Source: Mesorhabditis belari (Eukaryota; Nematoda; Chromadorea; Rhabditida; Rhabditidae). Taken from it: 64,000 nucleotides of DNA. This document shows positions 1 through 11,300 of this stretch, one piece after another. The notes beneath the pieces were generated by a model that did not search any database, was not told the DNA's origin, and saw nothing but the letters and a program-made list of their open reading frames with translations. The DNA lies in assembly GCA_958450365.1 (NCBI GenBank), contig CAUEEP010000728.1, positions 1,240,001-1,304,000 of the forward strand. The letters are read 5' to 3'. Each line of letters begins with the position of its first letter. The first letter of the stretch is position 1. A program made the translations under genes and the position numbers.

Positions 1-9
1 TGTTATCAG

Positions 10-102
10 ATCACTGGGGCATTCTACATTACTCAGTTTTTACAGATGATTCAAACATTGAAAGACTCACATCCTGAAGGAAAAGAACGATTAGAGAGCT
101 AG
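10..102 (+). CDS. Last exon of a TMEM272-like gene (partial copy)
   Basis: The exon follows a splice acceptor at 9 and encodes the last 30 residues and the stop of the same protein whose complete copy is at 21816-24148 on the other strand. Upstream exons lie outside the window, so it cannot be told whether this copy is a full gene or a truncated tail left at the edge of the duplication. Exon length (93 bases) and phase 0 entry match the right-arm copy. Confidence 0.7.
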   Translation: MTGAFYITQFLQMIQTLKDSHPEGKERLES

Positions 103-1013
103 GTCAATTGGGACAAACAGTGTGTTTTCTTTAAACAAGAACTCGATCGAAGAACCTATCCCATTCTATTGGTTTCGAGCATTCGATGCTCCAAGTTTTG
201 AGGAAATTCAACAGCTGTGAACAAATGAAACACTTATGACATACTGATAATATTTAAGTCTTACTTTTTATCGAGTTTATGCACATAATCAAATACAATT
301 TGTTACTCATTTGAGATGCAGACTAGATTTGAAATAAAAATACTCTAAAGAACTCAAAAAAGTGGTTAAACGAAAACTTTTGACTTTAGTCTTGACGTCA
401 AAATATTAAAAACATAATTAAATTAACTCTTGGTTTTGCTAAAAAAGTTATTAGTATTATGCAAGAATTTGAAAAATTTAAGAAACCGCTCACAAATGGA
501 TTGATAAAAGTTGTCGTATTCTTTTGGAACTTTGTGTAAAGTGTTCTCGTAATGATGATTGATCAATTTGAAAGCTGAAATAAAGCTTCACAAGCCAAAA
601 AAGATGACAGCAAAAGCGTTCAAGGGCACTTTGTTCGGTTTGGCGGATTCTCTCCGTGAAAGAGAGCAGAGGAAGGAAATATTTCTTCTCCATCAAACAC
701 ATCAAATGATTTCCCTTGCGTAAATGAATCGTTGCTGTGTCAGAAATTGTCATTTATTTCGAAAATCTTTCACAATAAGAAACTTATAAATCTCTAAGCC
801 TTGAGTTTATCTACTTATCTTTTGAGTTTTGGGTGTTGTTCATCAACTTCTGTTGCTTCTGTTGCAAGGTTGCCTAGCTCTAAATCTATTTGTTCAGTAT
901 ATTAAGTAAAAAAAGTTTTTATTATTGAGAAATATAATAAAAAACATTGATTTTAATTCTTTTAGGTTAGAAATCATATGTATTAATTACCAAGCTCTAT
1001 ATTTTTTCAGATC
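103..1013. other. Intergenic, left arm
   Basis: AT-rich sequence between the tail of the TMEM272-like gene and the kinase. A reverse-strand ORF at 490-753 is not conserved: its mirror copy near 21165-21356 is broken by small changes, so I do not call it a gene. A pyrimidine-rich acceptor ends at 1010, three bases before the kinase start, and probably serves as the spliced-leader or first-intron acceptor of the kinase. Confidence 0.6.
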
Positions 1014-3558
1014 ATGACTTCTCAGCCAGTCGGCCAGGGAGCTCAGGGTTTTGTGGTAAAGCTGGGCGATCATACTCCGTAAGGTTAAGAAATCAACAAA
1101 TAAAAGGATGTTTAGATGGATAGCCGCCAAATACATTCGCATCGATTTCAAGAAAGGCGAACGATTGTATAGAAGAGAGTTGAAAGCTTTGGAGAGAGTT
1201 CGACATCACCCAAATATTGTGACACTTTATGCTAGTGGGGAAGAGATCGATGAAAGGAATTGTCGATTTTATGTCTACTACATGGAGTACTTCGAACGAC
1301 AATCTTTGAGGCACGGTAAAGAGTTTCACGCAAATTGCCAATTACCAGTTGCACTTCATTTTGTTTAGTTCTTGAAGATCAAAGAGTGATCTACGATGAG
1401 AAGACGGTCTTTGGATGGGGAGATCAGCTTGCATCGGCTTTGGTCTGCCTCCGAGAAAACAAGATCCTTCACCGAGATCTCAAACCTGAAAAGTGAGTCT
1501 TTGTCTAAATAGTGAATCTAAAGTTAGTCTAGCATTCTCATGACAGATCATTTCATTGTTAAATTGGCTGACTTCGGGTTGGCGAAGCATTTGAAGGACA
1601 TGAGCGAGATGACCTATGGAGGAACTCGTCGATATATGAGCCCCGAACAATCAAAAAGCAAGGTCTTATTGAAAAAACCTTAATATACATTAATGTTTAA
1701 AATTAGACGAACTACAAGAGCGATCTCTGGGCGTTTGGGTTGATTCTTTGGGAGATGGTCGAAAGAAAGTTACCTATTTGACGATCTTTTTTTAAACAAC
1801 AAGTTGTAGGAAAGTGTTTTCTCCTAAGTACGATCTTCGCAATGACTTTAATCTTGAACAATTGGTTCATGATCTCAAGACAAACAGCGTCCCCCTAGAG
1901 TTCATTAATTGCTCCCATCAACCACTTCGAGAGCTGATTCTAGAGTAAGTTGTGAGTTGTAAATTGAATCCAAACTTCTAGATGCACCAAATACAAAGAC
2001 TCGGATCGACCGGAAATTCAAGAGGTTCACAAAAGATTGGCTGAAATGAATTTGGTAAGAAAAGACGCTCCTCTAGTTATGATTTAGATTTCAGGCGTGT
2101 GCTGGGGTGTCTTTTGAGCCAATTGTTCGAATCGATCAAACAGCCTGTCTACTGCCAACATTTTCCGAGTCAAGCCCTCCTCTTCGATCATTCCCTCGCA
2201 ATCATTCCCATCGATCGAGTTTTCGAGGGCTAATGTCTGACCTGCCGGGCTTTTTCAGACAAGGAAGTTTGAGAAAAGCCAACGTGCAAGTTGATGCTAA
2301 TAACGGTCAAGATTCGCCAGTCTTGGAGAATAGCAACGAGCTATTGTTGAAACTGAAATCTGTCGCCCATCAAGCGCGAGTACTTGAGCTAATTGAGAAA
2401 CAGATTGAAAAACTCCGAACCCTTCCGAATAACGGCTTGTACCTAGCGGACGAATGTGCAAATGTTCCCTCGATTCTCGATGAAGATTCATTGGAACTTT
2501 TAAACGCAGAAGGTCCGGATAAAACTCTCAGAGAAACGACAAGAGATCTATTAAAGAAATTTGAAAAGTGCGCCCAGCTAAACTACATAAACTTGATCGA
2601 AAGCTACAACGGAGCCCTGAGACATTACAGAAACTGTCGACGAAAAGGAACAAAGCTTGTTGACTTGATGAGTGGCGTCGAAAAAGTTTATCGATTAATT
2701 GATAATCTATCCGGCAATCTCTTCTACAAACAATGGTTTACCTTGGCTCTTTATGAAAGTAGTACAAAGAGATTCTTTTTACGATCTCGAAAGAAAAATT
2801 CTTTCTTTGACTCAGAGTTGAGAGAGAAATTTGTCTTGAAAGGGCGATTTGTTGAGGAAGAAAATAGAAATTTCTTTAAAGAGGAAGGTTTTGAAGAAGT
2901 TTATCAAGAAGTTTTCATCAAAGGATTCCATATAGAAGATCTGTTTCACGATTTGAGAACTTTCTTGAAGAGTCGAAAGGATGAGATTGCATGGAATCGT
3001 TTGAGTCTTTTTCTCACGAAGTACAACTTGAAAACAAGAAATTTCCCATTTTCGAGTTATGTTTTTAAAAACAAGACATCTATAGAGAATCTTTATTTGA
3101 TGAAAAGTTCAGATATCGAGATGAAAACTCTGATTGAGTATGAGGCTCTTCGTCAGGAGTTCGAAGGTGCATTCAAGTTGATCAGAAGTCCACCGAATAG
3201 TTACGGAAACACTAATTTATTGAAAAACATTGAAAGCTGCATTGAGCGTTTGGAAAAGCCGAGGAAATGCCCAAACTATTTCAAGTTTGATTTGAAACAC
3301 TCTTTTGTGCTAGAAAAAGTTCATGGAAAAGACCTGACAAAGTGGCAAACAAATTTTCAATCAATGATTCCAAAGTTGGGAATCGATTTGTTTGATGAGG
3401 GTTCTCAACGAGAAGAGGATTCGAATTTCACTTGGATTCCCGCGCATGTTCTTGTAAAGACCCTCAACAAGATCCGAGAGGAAATTCTAAGAGAAATCAA
3501 TGCAAGATTTGACAAAACTGATGTCAATGGACTGGATATGCTGGGCTTTTGGTGTTGA
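1014..3558 (+). CDS. Protein kinase with long C-terminal extension, left copy
   Basis: Eight exons, all in phase: 1014-1078, 1116-1315, 1369-1492, 1533-1662, 1707-1768, 1810-1944, 1982-2054 and 2095-3558, giving 750 residues. The kinase fold starts almost at residue 1: glycine loop VGQGAQGFV, the ATP lysine in AAKYIRI, the helix-C Glu before HHPNIV, HRDLKPEN, KLADFGLAK, and SPE in place of APE after GGTRRYM. All catalytic residues are present, so it should be active. About 490 residues with no recognised domain follow, rich in charged helix-like sequence. The start is set by a splice acceptor ending at 1010, typical of trans-splicing. AATAAA at 3771 is a likely polyadenylation signal. I cannot place the subfamily; the compact N-terminus is unusual. 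The substrate is unknown. Confidence 0.88.
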
Positions 3559-4304
3559 TGGTTTGTGTTCATGAAACTTTCCAGTTATGCGCTTTGTTTC
3601 CAATTGCGATAAGAAGCTGCTTTTGGGTCCATGGTTCTGACACCAAAGTGGAGGATAAAGTTTTTGTTTGATGAAAAGTATACATCACAAAAATGATCTT
3701 CAAATTACCGAAGACTTTGTTGCCCCAATTTCGATGACTATTTCAAACATTGATGTGATTATGAGTTTCAAATAAAGATTTTTCAGTTTCAGTCAAGAAA
3801 CAAGCAACGATTTTCTAATCATTTAACAAAATAAAAGGGGAACTTTGTGATTAAGATAAATTTATCTACAGGGTGGGGCATAAGTATGGTTACAGACTCA
3901 GAACCGTGTATCGTAATGAAATATGAACGGATTCATGTAAACTTCATTTAAAATTAATAACAGTAATCATGTTGATTTAAAATGTTGGTGTTGATGGTTT
4001 ACGTTCATGAAACTTTCCAGTTATGCGCTTTGTTTTGAATTGCAATAATAAACTTCTTTTGTCTCCATAGTTCTGAGGAGGATAAGGTTTTTGTTTGATA
4101 AAAAGTATACATCACAAAAATGAGCTTCAAATTACCGAAGACTTTGTTGCCCCAATTTCGATGACTATTTCAAATTTGGAGCCAACATTGATGTGATTAT
4201 GAGTTTCAAATAAAGATTTTTCAGTTTCAGTCAAGCTAAAAGTAACAAGCAAGTCAACAAGCAGATTTTCTAATCATTTAACAAAATAAAAAGGGAAATT
4301 TGGG
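3550..4304. repeat. Tandem duplication of the kinase 3' flank
   Basis: About 300 bases covering the end of the kinase and its 3' UTR (3550-3848) recur at 3985-4304, each with its own AATAAA near the end. The two copies are separated by the orphan transposon end at 3870-3983. The right arm has only one copy of this flank, so the duplication happened after the arms formed, or was lost from the right arm. Confidence 0.85.
3870..3983 (-). mobile_element. Solo end of a DD37D Tc1/mariner element
   Basis: This matches the terminal ~115 bases of the element at 16730-18053 in the other arm, including the inverted-repeat start CAGGGTGGGGCATAAG and the flanking TA. The rest of the element is missing. 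The flanking sequence on the kinase side is the same in both arms, so the insertion predates or was copied along with the arm, and the left copy was later deleted. Confidence 0.85.
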
Positions 4305-5167
4305 CAGTTCGTTTTAACAACTTTCGTTTGTTTTATAAGTTGTTGATTGTGTTGAAACTTGGCTCAGCTTTCACAATATAATCACTAAAATCACATAAAG
4401 GTTTTCCTTTTTGGAAAGAACTACCCAAGAGTCAAAGGAATTTGTTGATTAATCGTAGACTTGAACACCAAATACCATTTCTGAAAGACTTGCGTGCAAA
4501 CGATCTCTGAGTAGAATATTTAGTGATCTGGCTTCGATATTCACTGTCTAACATCTTCAGAAACTCTCCCGTCAAATATTTATACATTTATATAGTAGAT
4601 TGAGAGTACATTCAAACCTCGTTAGTAAATAACTCAAGGGGAAATCTACTTACTATCGAGGTTAAATGGAACGTTTTTTCGTTGTTTTTCATTGAATGAA
4701 TCGTGCTATAAAGTTATTTCATTGGCTTCTTGAATCTATTAGATGTAAGGTACGGGCTAAAGAAGCTGCATCACAGCATTGAGTTAAAGTTTAGATAAAT
4801 TTTAGTACTTTTAGATAGAGTTTTGAACCTCTTTTCATGCGGTGAAGTTACACACCGCTCATGAATGCCTTGTCTTTTTGTTAAATCAACCAAAGGTGTT
4901 AAATCTTCAACTTCTTTTCATAATCTTGTATTTAGTGCTTAAAGTAGACATAAAAGAGCTTAGATCGTAACATTTCCCAACAAATCTCACCTTTCAAAAA
5001 TCTCGTCAAAGATTACCAAAATGACCTTGACATCACTTTTCCACATGACTCAAAAAACAAGCATGATCTTTTCTTCTCACAAGAAATCGTTTTTTCTCGT
5101 TTTTAGTCTATTTTAAGATCGTTCTTTTCGAAAAACTATCTACCGTTCGGTTTCATTTTGAAAGAAA
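4305..5167. other. Intergenic, left arm; first 440 bases absent from the other arm
   Basis: 4305-4743 has no counterpart in the right arm, and 16512-16727 of the right arm has none here. From 4744 on the arms match again. I see no gene in it. The tail up to 5167 is the upstream region of the cathepsin gene. Confidence 0.6.
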
Positions 5168-6722
5168 ATGGAACAGAATCCACTACTTAAGCATAAGGGG
5201 ATTGACAATGAGGACAACAAGGAAACAACTCGACTACAAGGAAAATGGTTGGTTTATTTCAAGTTTGTTAGTTAATAAAAAGTTTTCTTTTAGAATACTT
5301 GTCTTTTCGTCTGTTTTGGTCTCATTTTGGGGGTTAATTCGAAAGAATTCCTCCAGGAAGAACTGGTGGAAATGGTGATGTTGAAGACGAATTTGTGGAT
5401 GGCTGAGAAGAATGAGAAAATGGATATGGACAATAGGCACACGATTATGGATGCCAAGTTTATTGAGGTTTGTGTTAATCATTTATTAAAGTTTGCTTTA
5501 TAAAACAAAAGCAACGTTGCCATGATCAGACTTAAATACTCATTAGTGCCATGTGCAGAAAACTCACAAAAGCCAATGGGCCATGTGCACTAGATGGCAA
5601 GCATTTATGTGAAAGGATTACATGCAATAGTCGTAAGTGTTTTAGATTCCTGAAGGTACTCTAACAATCCACCGTGAACTTGGAGCATTTAATGGGACAA
5701 ACAAAATCGCCTCATCGGCTCCAAAATTCTTCGATGCTCGAGAGAGATGGCCCAAGTGTCCCTCAATTGGAACGATTCGTGATCAATCGAATTGTGGATC
5801 CTGTTGGGCTGTGTCGACGGCTTCGGTGGGTTATAAAATTGATCGGCCTTAATCAAGTTTCTCTTCAGATGGCCTCCGATCGAATGTGCATCAATGCACC
5901 CCATTACTCGCTGATGCTCTCAGCAGAAGATTTGTTGACCTGTTGTGGCACACAGTGTTCAACATATGGTGGGTGCACGAGTGGATGGCCGATTAATGCA
6001 CTGAATTGGTATGTTCCTGGAGGGAGATATCTTCATTTAGAGTTATTCTTATTCAGGTGGGTCACCAACGGCCTGGTCACCGGTTCAGGCTACGACGAAC
6101 GTCAAGGTTGTCGTCCGTATTCAATCTATCCATGTGGTTGTCACCACGGTGTATGTCGGAATTGTCCAAAAGAACTCTTCGCTACACCAAAATGCATTCG
6201 ACAATGTCAACCAAGCTATTCAAGAAACTACACGAATGATAAATATTACGGGAGAGCGGCTTATCATGTTCATCACTCCGTTGAATCAATCCAAGCAGAG
6301 ATCCTCGCTTATGGACCTGTTGTGGCCACATTTAGAGTCTATCAAGATTTTGATGTCTATACTCAGGGAATTTATTATGTGAGTTTTTCTATAGATAAAG
6401 TAGATCTTAAAGAATAAAAATTCAACAATTCAAATCAAAACTATCTAAATTTTAGCACGTTGCTGGTGCTTTCAAAGGAACACATGCGGTGAAGATCATT
6501 GGATGGGGTGTTGAGGTTGGTTGTAGGCTTCAGTTAAAGAGTGTATTTAACCTAAGCTAATATATTATTTTTATGAAATATTTTCAGAATAACACACCAT
6601 ATTGGCTCGTAGCCAATTCATGGAACAGCGATTGGGGTGAGAAGGGTCTCTTCCGAATTCGACGGGGAAACAATGAGTGCGGCATTGAAGAAGCCGTTGT
6701 GGCAGCTCTGCCGGCCAGTTAG
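5168..6722 (+). CDS. Cathepsin B-like cysteine protease, left copy
   Basis: A papain-family (C1A) peptidase. The mature enzyme is clear. The exon ending at 5825 has DARERWP and the active-site QSNCGSCWA. 5869-6008 and 6057-6378 carry the Cys-rich core and a [16 protein letters not shown] segment, which is the occluding loop with its paired histidines, typical of cathepsin B dipeptidyl-carboxypeptidase activity. 6456-6515 has the catalytic His in [11 protein letters not shown], and 6588-6722 the Asn in NSWNSDWG. The N-terminus is odd: exons 5168-5251 and 5294-5467 give a charged 28-residue start and then a short hydrophobic stretch, suggesting a signal anchor instead of a cleaved signal peptide. 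The join between 5467 and about 5680 is unresolved: no combination of normal-length introns keeps phase without a weak acceptor. A GAG acceptor near 5684 fits best. Confidence 0.85.
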
Positions 6723-6854
6723 GCGATGGTTTTACCATGTACATAGTGCAAATAATGTAAATAATGTAAATAAATGTATTTATAAGGTTTCCAGTTTTTG
6801 AAAGACACAAAACTGACACAACATTTAGGGCAAATGTCAAAGAGATCAAAAAGT

Positions 6855-7245
6855 GCCGGAAATCAAAGTAATTTCTAAAACTTCTAGCAGACTTCGTCAA
6901 ATGATACACGTTTGATATCAGTAGAAAGGTTAACTAATTGTCTACAAAATGACATTTAAAAGAGAACTCAAACAGGGCCTCAGCTCAACAAAAGGCCATT
7001 TTTCACAAAATCTATAAACTGTCGTCTAGGGAAAACGGTTGGAGGGATCTTGCTGGAAAGTTGGCAACTTATGTAATTGAGTGTGCTCTATCTTTTTTAT
7101 TCGGCACCAAAAGAGGTTTATGTGGAAGATAATATTCAAACGATGAGCCGGAATCTTTGCCATCTTTGGGAGTCCATAAATTCGACGAAAGAAAAGCTTT
7201 GTGGAATCTCTCAAAAGTCATTTTGTAGAGAAATAGTGAACAGTG
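6855..7245. repeat. Internal part of a mariner-type MITE, no terminal repeats (left arm)
   Basis: Closely related to the interior of the complete MITE at 24894-25414, but without its inverted ends. A second, shorter overlapping piece lies at about 7258-7350. It reappears at about 14005-14395 in the other arm. Confidence 0.75.
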
Positions 7246-7371
7246 AAAGTTGATGAGTTATGTGGAAGCCATGTGGAAGATACTATTCAAACGATGAGTC
7301 GGAACCTTTGCCATTTTCACTAGCTGTGTTTGGGAGTTCATAAATTCGACCAGTTGCGAACAAGACGAGCA

Positions 7372-7461
7372 TCATTGACGTCTGAAAATTGAGGGATTGT
7401 TGAGAATCGTGGCATTCGTGGCGAATCCCCAATAAATCAACACTAGAAAAAAGAAAATCAT
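7372..7461 (-). CDS. Possible tiny secreted peptide, left copy
   Basis: A 29-residue ORF starting with a strongly hydrophobic signal-like stretch (MIFFFLVLIYWGFA) and ending SIFRRQ. The mirror ORF at 13795-13884 is identical in length and frame. The basic end could be a processing site for a short peptide. An acceptor-like sequence overlaps the last codons, so it could instead be the first exon of a longer transcript. Small ORFs like this also arise by chance. Confidence 0.25.
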   Translation of the reverse strand: MIFFFLVLIYWGFATNATILNNPSIFRRQ

Positions 7462-8339
7462 TGTTGAATGGCTTTTCAAACAAGGAAAGACAAAAATGAA
7501 ATCAGCATCGATACTTAAATGTATTAAAATAGTGCGAATGTTGAAAGGCTTTTTAATGCCTCCTTTTGCGAGTTTTCATCAATTTTTCAAACAGAAAATC
7601 GAAATGTGAAGCCGTTTTTTGTTTTGTTGTATGCAATTAGGTGGAGCGGAGTGAATGTAGAGAAATCAAACGTTTAGCCAAAAGAAAAAAGTACACATGA
7701 AAGTCGAGAAAAGCGCCGAAAACGATTCAGTGACTTGCGACTTGGTTTTCAGATCAAAAATGACAAGCTTCTTCTGCTAGTTTTGTGATTTGTTTTTGAA
7801 AATTTCTGAAACTTCAAGTTAAAGAAGGTAAAAAAGAGGATTCTATTAAAATGAAACGAAAATATTCTAGGTTAGTTCCCTAACTTTAGTTCTTTTTTTA
7901 ACAAAAACAACGATACAACTGAATTTAAGTTTCTAAAACTTCCAAGAACAAAACTTACAAGATAAGGAGGTTGTTTTACAGTAAATCGACTTTTAACTCT
8001 TTCAATGGACTTCTCAATCGACAATGGTTTGCTATTGTCGAGACTATTTAAAGCAACAGAATAACATGAGTTTTGCAAATAAAGCTATTGTAAAACTGGC
8101 AAAGATTTTTTATTTGATGCTGATTAGTCTCGAAAAGCAAGCCGACTCAATAAGTGCCCCCCTCTCCCCACCAACTCCTCTCCCGTCCCCTTCCCCACCG
8201 TCTCCAATTCAAGTCCCTTGTGTTCCAATGCTCGTTGACCATTCCATTTCCTTCATTCCATTTCCTCAATGATATTTTGTCTCAATGATTCCCGATTACA
8301 CCAAAAATATCTAACGTTTTTAAGCTTTTCCCTGTTTTA
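7462..8339. other. Upstream region of the mucin-like gene, left arm
   Basis: Non-coding by my reading. It includes a C-rich stretch around 8160-8220. An 82-codon ORF at 8024-8272 is present in both arms but has no start context, splice signals or recognisable composition, so I treat it as chance. It probably contains the promoter of the gene that starts at 8340. The same sequence stands upstream of the orphan exon at 13214-13303. Confidence 0.5.
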
Positions 8340-11300
8340 ATGCTCATTCACTGCCCCGTCATGTTGATTTCTCTTCTTTTCTCAATTGTCGCCATTTCAC
8401 CTGTGATTCTTGCTCAATATGGGGCACAGGTAGACAAGTGAGCACTAGTTAGTGACATTCAGCTCTGAAAAGTGTAGCTTTCATTACTGTAGTTTACTAA
8501 ACACCTTTTAAAAAGGTACATTGTTTTATTCGGAGTGGGTAGGCTCGTAGGCTTTCTGACTGCTACGAATTAGTGCTGTATGAAAAATTGAAACCAACTG
8601 AATAACTTGAAAATTGAGTGAACAAATGACACTTTTACCGTAACATACTTTTTTTATATGACACTAGCCGGATCAGGATTCCTTTTATAGATAACTCAAA
8701 ATTTTACAAGCAGTTTGTTTTAGCCAACCGCTCTAGACACTCCTCAATCCTCGCTACCGTACCCAGCTCCATGTGAGTTCAAGAAAAAAACATTTAAAAT
8801 TTATCTAGAAAACAAAGTGAATAGCTTTCTGGTTCTTTTTCAAAACCCCAATTCAGAAAGCTCAAATTATGAAAATAGCGTGTTCCTAATCATAAAATTT
8901 CAATCCTCTAGAAAGTGCAAAGTTATATCAAGTTGTAATAATTGTTAGGATGATCAGATCAAATGTTTGAAGATTCGCTGAAATGGGCAAAAACTGTTAG
9001 ATGATTCTTTGTGGAGATTGGTCTCAGAAAAAATGTACCCATTTCAACACTGTACTTGCACAATTTCAGACTACCCAACTCAAATCTTTTACTCGGAGAG
9101 TTACTCATCGTCGAGCAGCGGTGAAGAGGATAAATGTAGTGAGGGTAAAGTGAAGAAAGCACGATGTCCAAAGAGACTTCAATCACATCAAACAACATGC
9201 CAGGCACCAGAGACAAGGTTTTTGATCAAGATTCATTTAATCAGCCTTCAATGAACGTTGGATTTAGATCCTTATAAAGAAACTTTGTATTCAGGAGAAT
9301 CTCGATGAATGACAAAGAATATCTGGAAGTTGTTTGTCATAAAGGAAAAGGATGGACAGCTCTTGTTACCGAATCAGGAAAGGTTAGTTGATTGTCCATA
9401 AATCTAGCTAGTTAGCTAAAAAAACATCACATGGTGTTATAGTTGTAGTGATTGTGGGTCTACCAATATGTTTAAGAGAACCCAGGTATGAAATTTCATT
9501 TCCAGGTGATCACTGTCACTTCTGGAAGACTCGCACACGTGTTGGCTTGTTCGAACGATGAGTGAGTGCTTTTGCTTTTTGCAAAATCTAAAATATCAGT
9601 CACAAATGGAAAACCTTCAACTTCAAAAGCGAGAGGATCCACACGAATCACGTCTTTTGTATCCATGGAGGTTAGTGGACACCTTAACACCTTTGAATTA
9701 TATAGATATTGTTGATAGATATGTCTTAGATATTGTTGACAAGTTCTTGAACAAGGTTATTTAGTTTATAACTTTTTGGTTTTTTTTGCTTTGCCTTCAA
9801 TCAAAGTCAATAAAATGTTTAGACAAAATGCGACAAATGTAGCTCATTCGAGAGGATCGAGGATAAACATGGAGCCGTTTCATCATCACAAATCGGGTAA
9901 ATTTTAGTTGTTGTAAACTGTAAAACTTGTAGTTGTAGTTGTTAAATATAATCCATGGCTAAGCATGTGAAATTTATGGAAAACATTTTATGCTTGTTGA
10001 AGTGTAGTTAAATTTAAAATTTCTATTTTTCCAGAAAGTATAAGATTTGAGATTTGAGATCAGAACTCAACCTGCTTTCAGAAATTACCGATTGAAGGGA
10101 GTTGACTGCAAAATACAAATGATCAACTGTTCATCGCCAATTGATGGAAAGAAGACAATTGTTGTGATTAAAACGAAAGAGGTGAGTGATTGAATTGAGA
10201 TGTTTATGATTCACTTTAGGATAAACACAACCATCCACCCAAATGTCATTCGGAGTATGAAATCAAATGTGATGGAAAAGGACAATGGATTTATGTTTGG
10301 AATGGGGTAGGTTCAAGGGGTTTATTGTATATTTCTTACATCTTATGAATCAAGGTTAATCAAATGAAATCTGATTCGAATGTTTTGATAAATGAAGAGC
10401 AAAAAATTTTTTTAGATGCCAAGAAAAGTACAATCAATTGAATGCATTGGAGTTGGAGACAATCGACAATGTGGATCGACAACCACAACTACTAAATCAA
10501 CGACAACAACTACGACGACAAGTACAACGAGTACAGCGACTGGACCGCCCACAACAACCACCACTACCACAACAACTACAACTACCACAACAACTACCAC
10601 AACAACTACAACTACCACAACGACTACAACTACCACAACGACTACCACAACAACTACAACTACCACAACGACTACCACAACAACTACAACTACCACAACG
10701 ACTACCACAACAACTACAACTACCACAACGACTACCACAACAACTACAACTACCACAACGACTACCACAACAACTACAACTACCACAACGACTACCACAA
10801 CAACTACAACTACCACAACAACTACCACAACAACTACAACTACCACAACGACTACAACTACCACAACGACTACCACAACAACTACAACTACCACAACGAC
10901 TACCACAACAACTACAACTACCACAACGACTACCACAACAACTACAACTACCACAACGACTACCACAACAACTACAACTACCACAACGACTACCACAACA
11001 ACTACAACTACCACAACGACTACCACAACAACTACAACTACCACAACGACTACCACAACAACTACAACTACCACAACGACTACCACAACAACTACAACTA
11101 CCACAACAACTACCACAACAACTACCACAACAACTACCACAACAACTACCACAACGACTACCACAACAACTACAACTACCACAACAACTACCACAACAAC
11201 TACCACAACAACTACCACAACAACTACCACAACAACTACCACAACAACTACCACAACAACTACCACAACGACTACCACAACAACTACAACTACCACAACG

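Larger units (their letters stand above)
1..8495. repeat. Left arm of a giant inverted duplication
   Basis: This stretch reappears in reverse complement at 13148-21916. Matching landmarks are the kinase (1014-3558 against 18364-20911), the cathepsin B gene (5168-6722 against 14534-16088), a small peptide ORF (7372-7461 against 13795-13884) and a signal-peptide exon (8340-8429 against 13214-13303). Identity ends sharply after 8495. The arm is cut by the window start, so its true length is unknown. Between 3868 and 4744 it differs from the other arm by rearrangement. Comparing the 483 aligned residues of the last kinase exon by eye gives 11 differences, so the copies are recent but not identical. 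Confidence 0.97.

Noticed and set aside
490..753. 87-codon reverse ORF in the left arm
   Set aside because: The right-arm counterpart is truncated, so there is no sign of selection on it.
8024..8272. 82-codon ORF present in both arms
   Set aside because: Kept only because the arms are recent. Low-complexity Pro/Ser end, no splice or start context.
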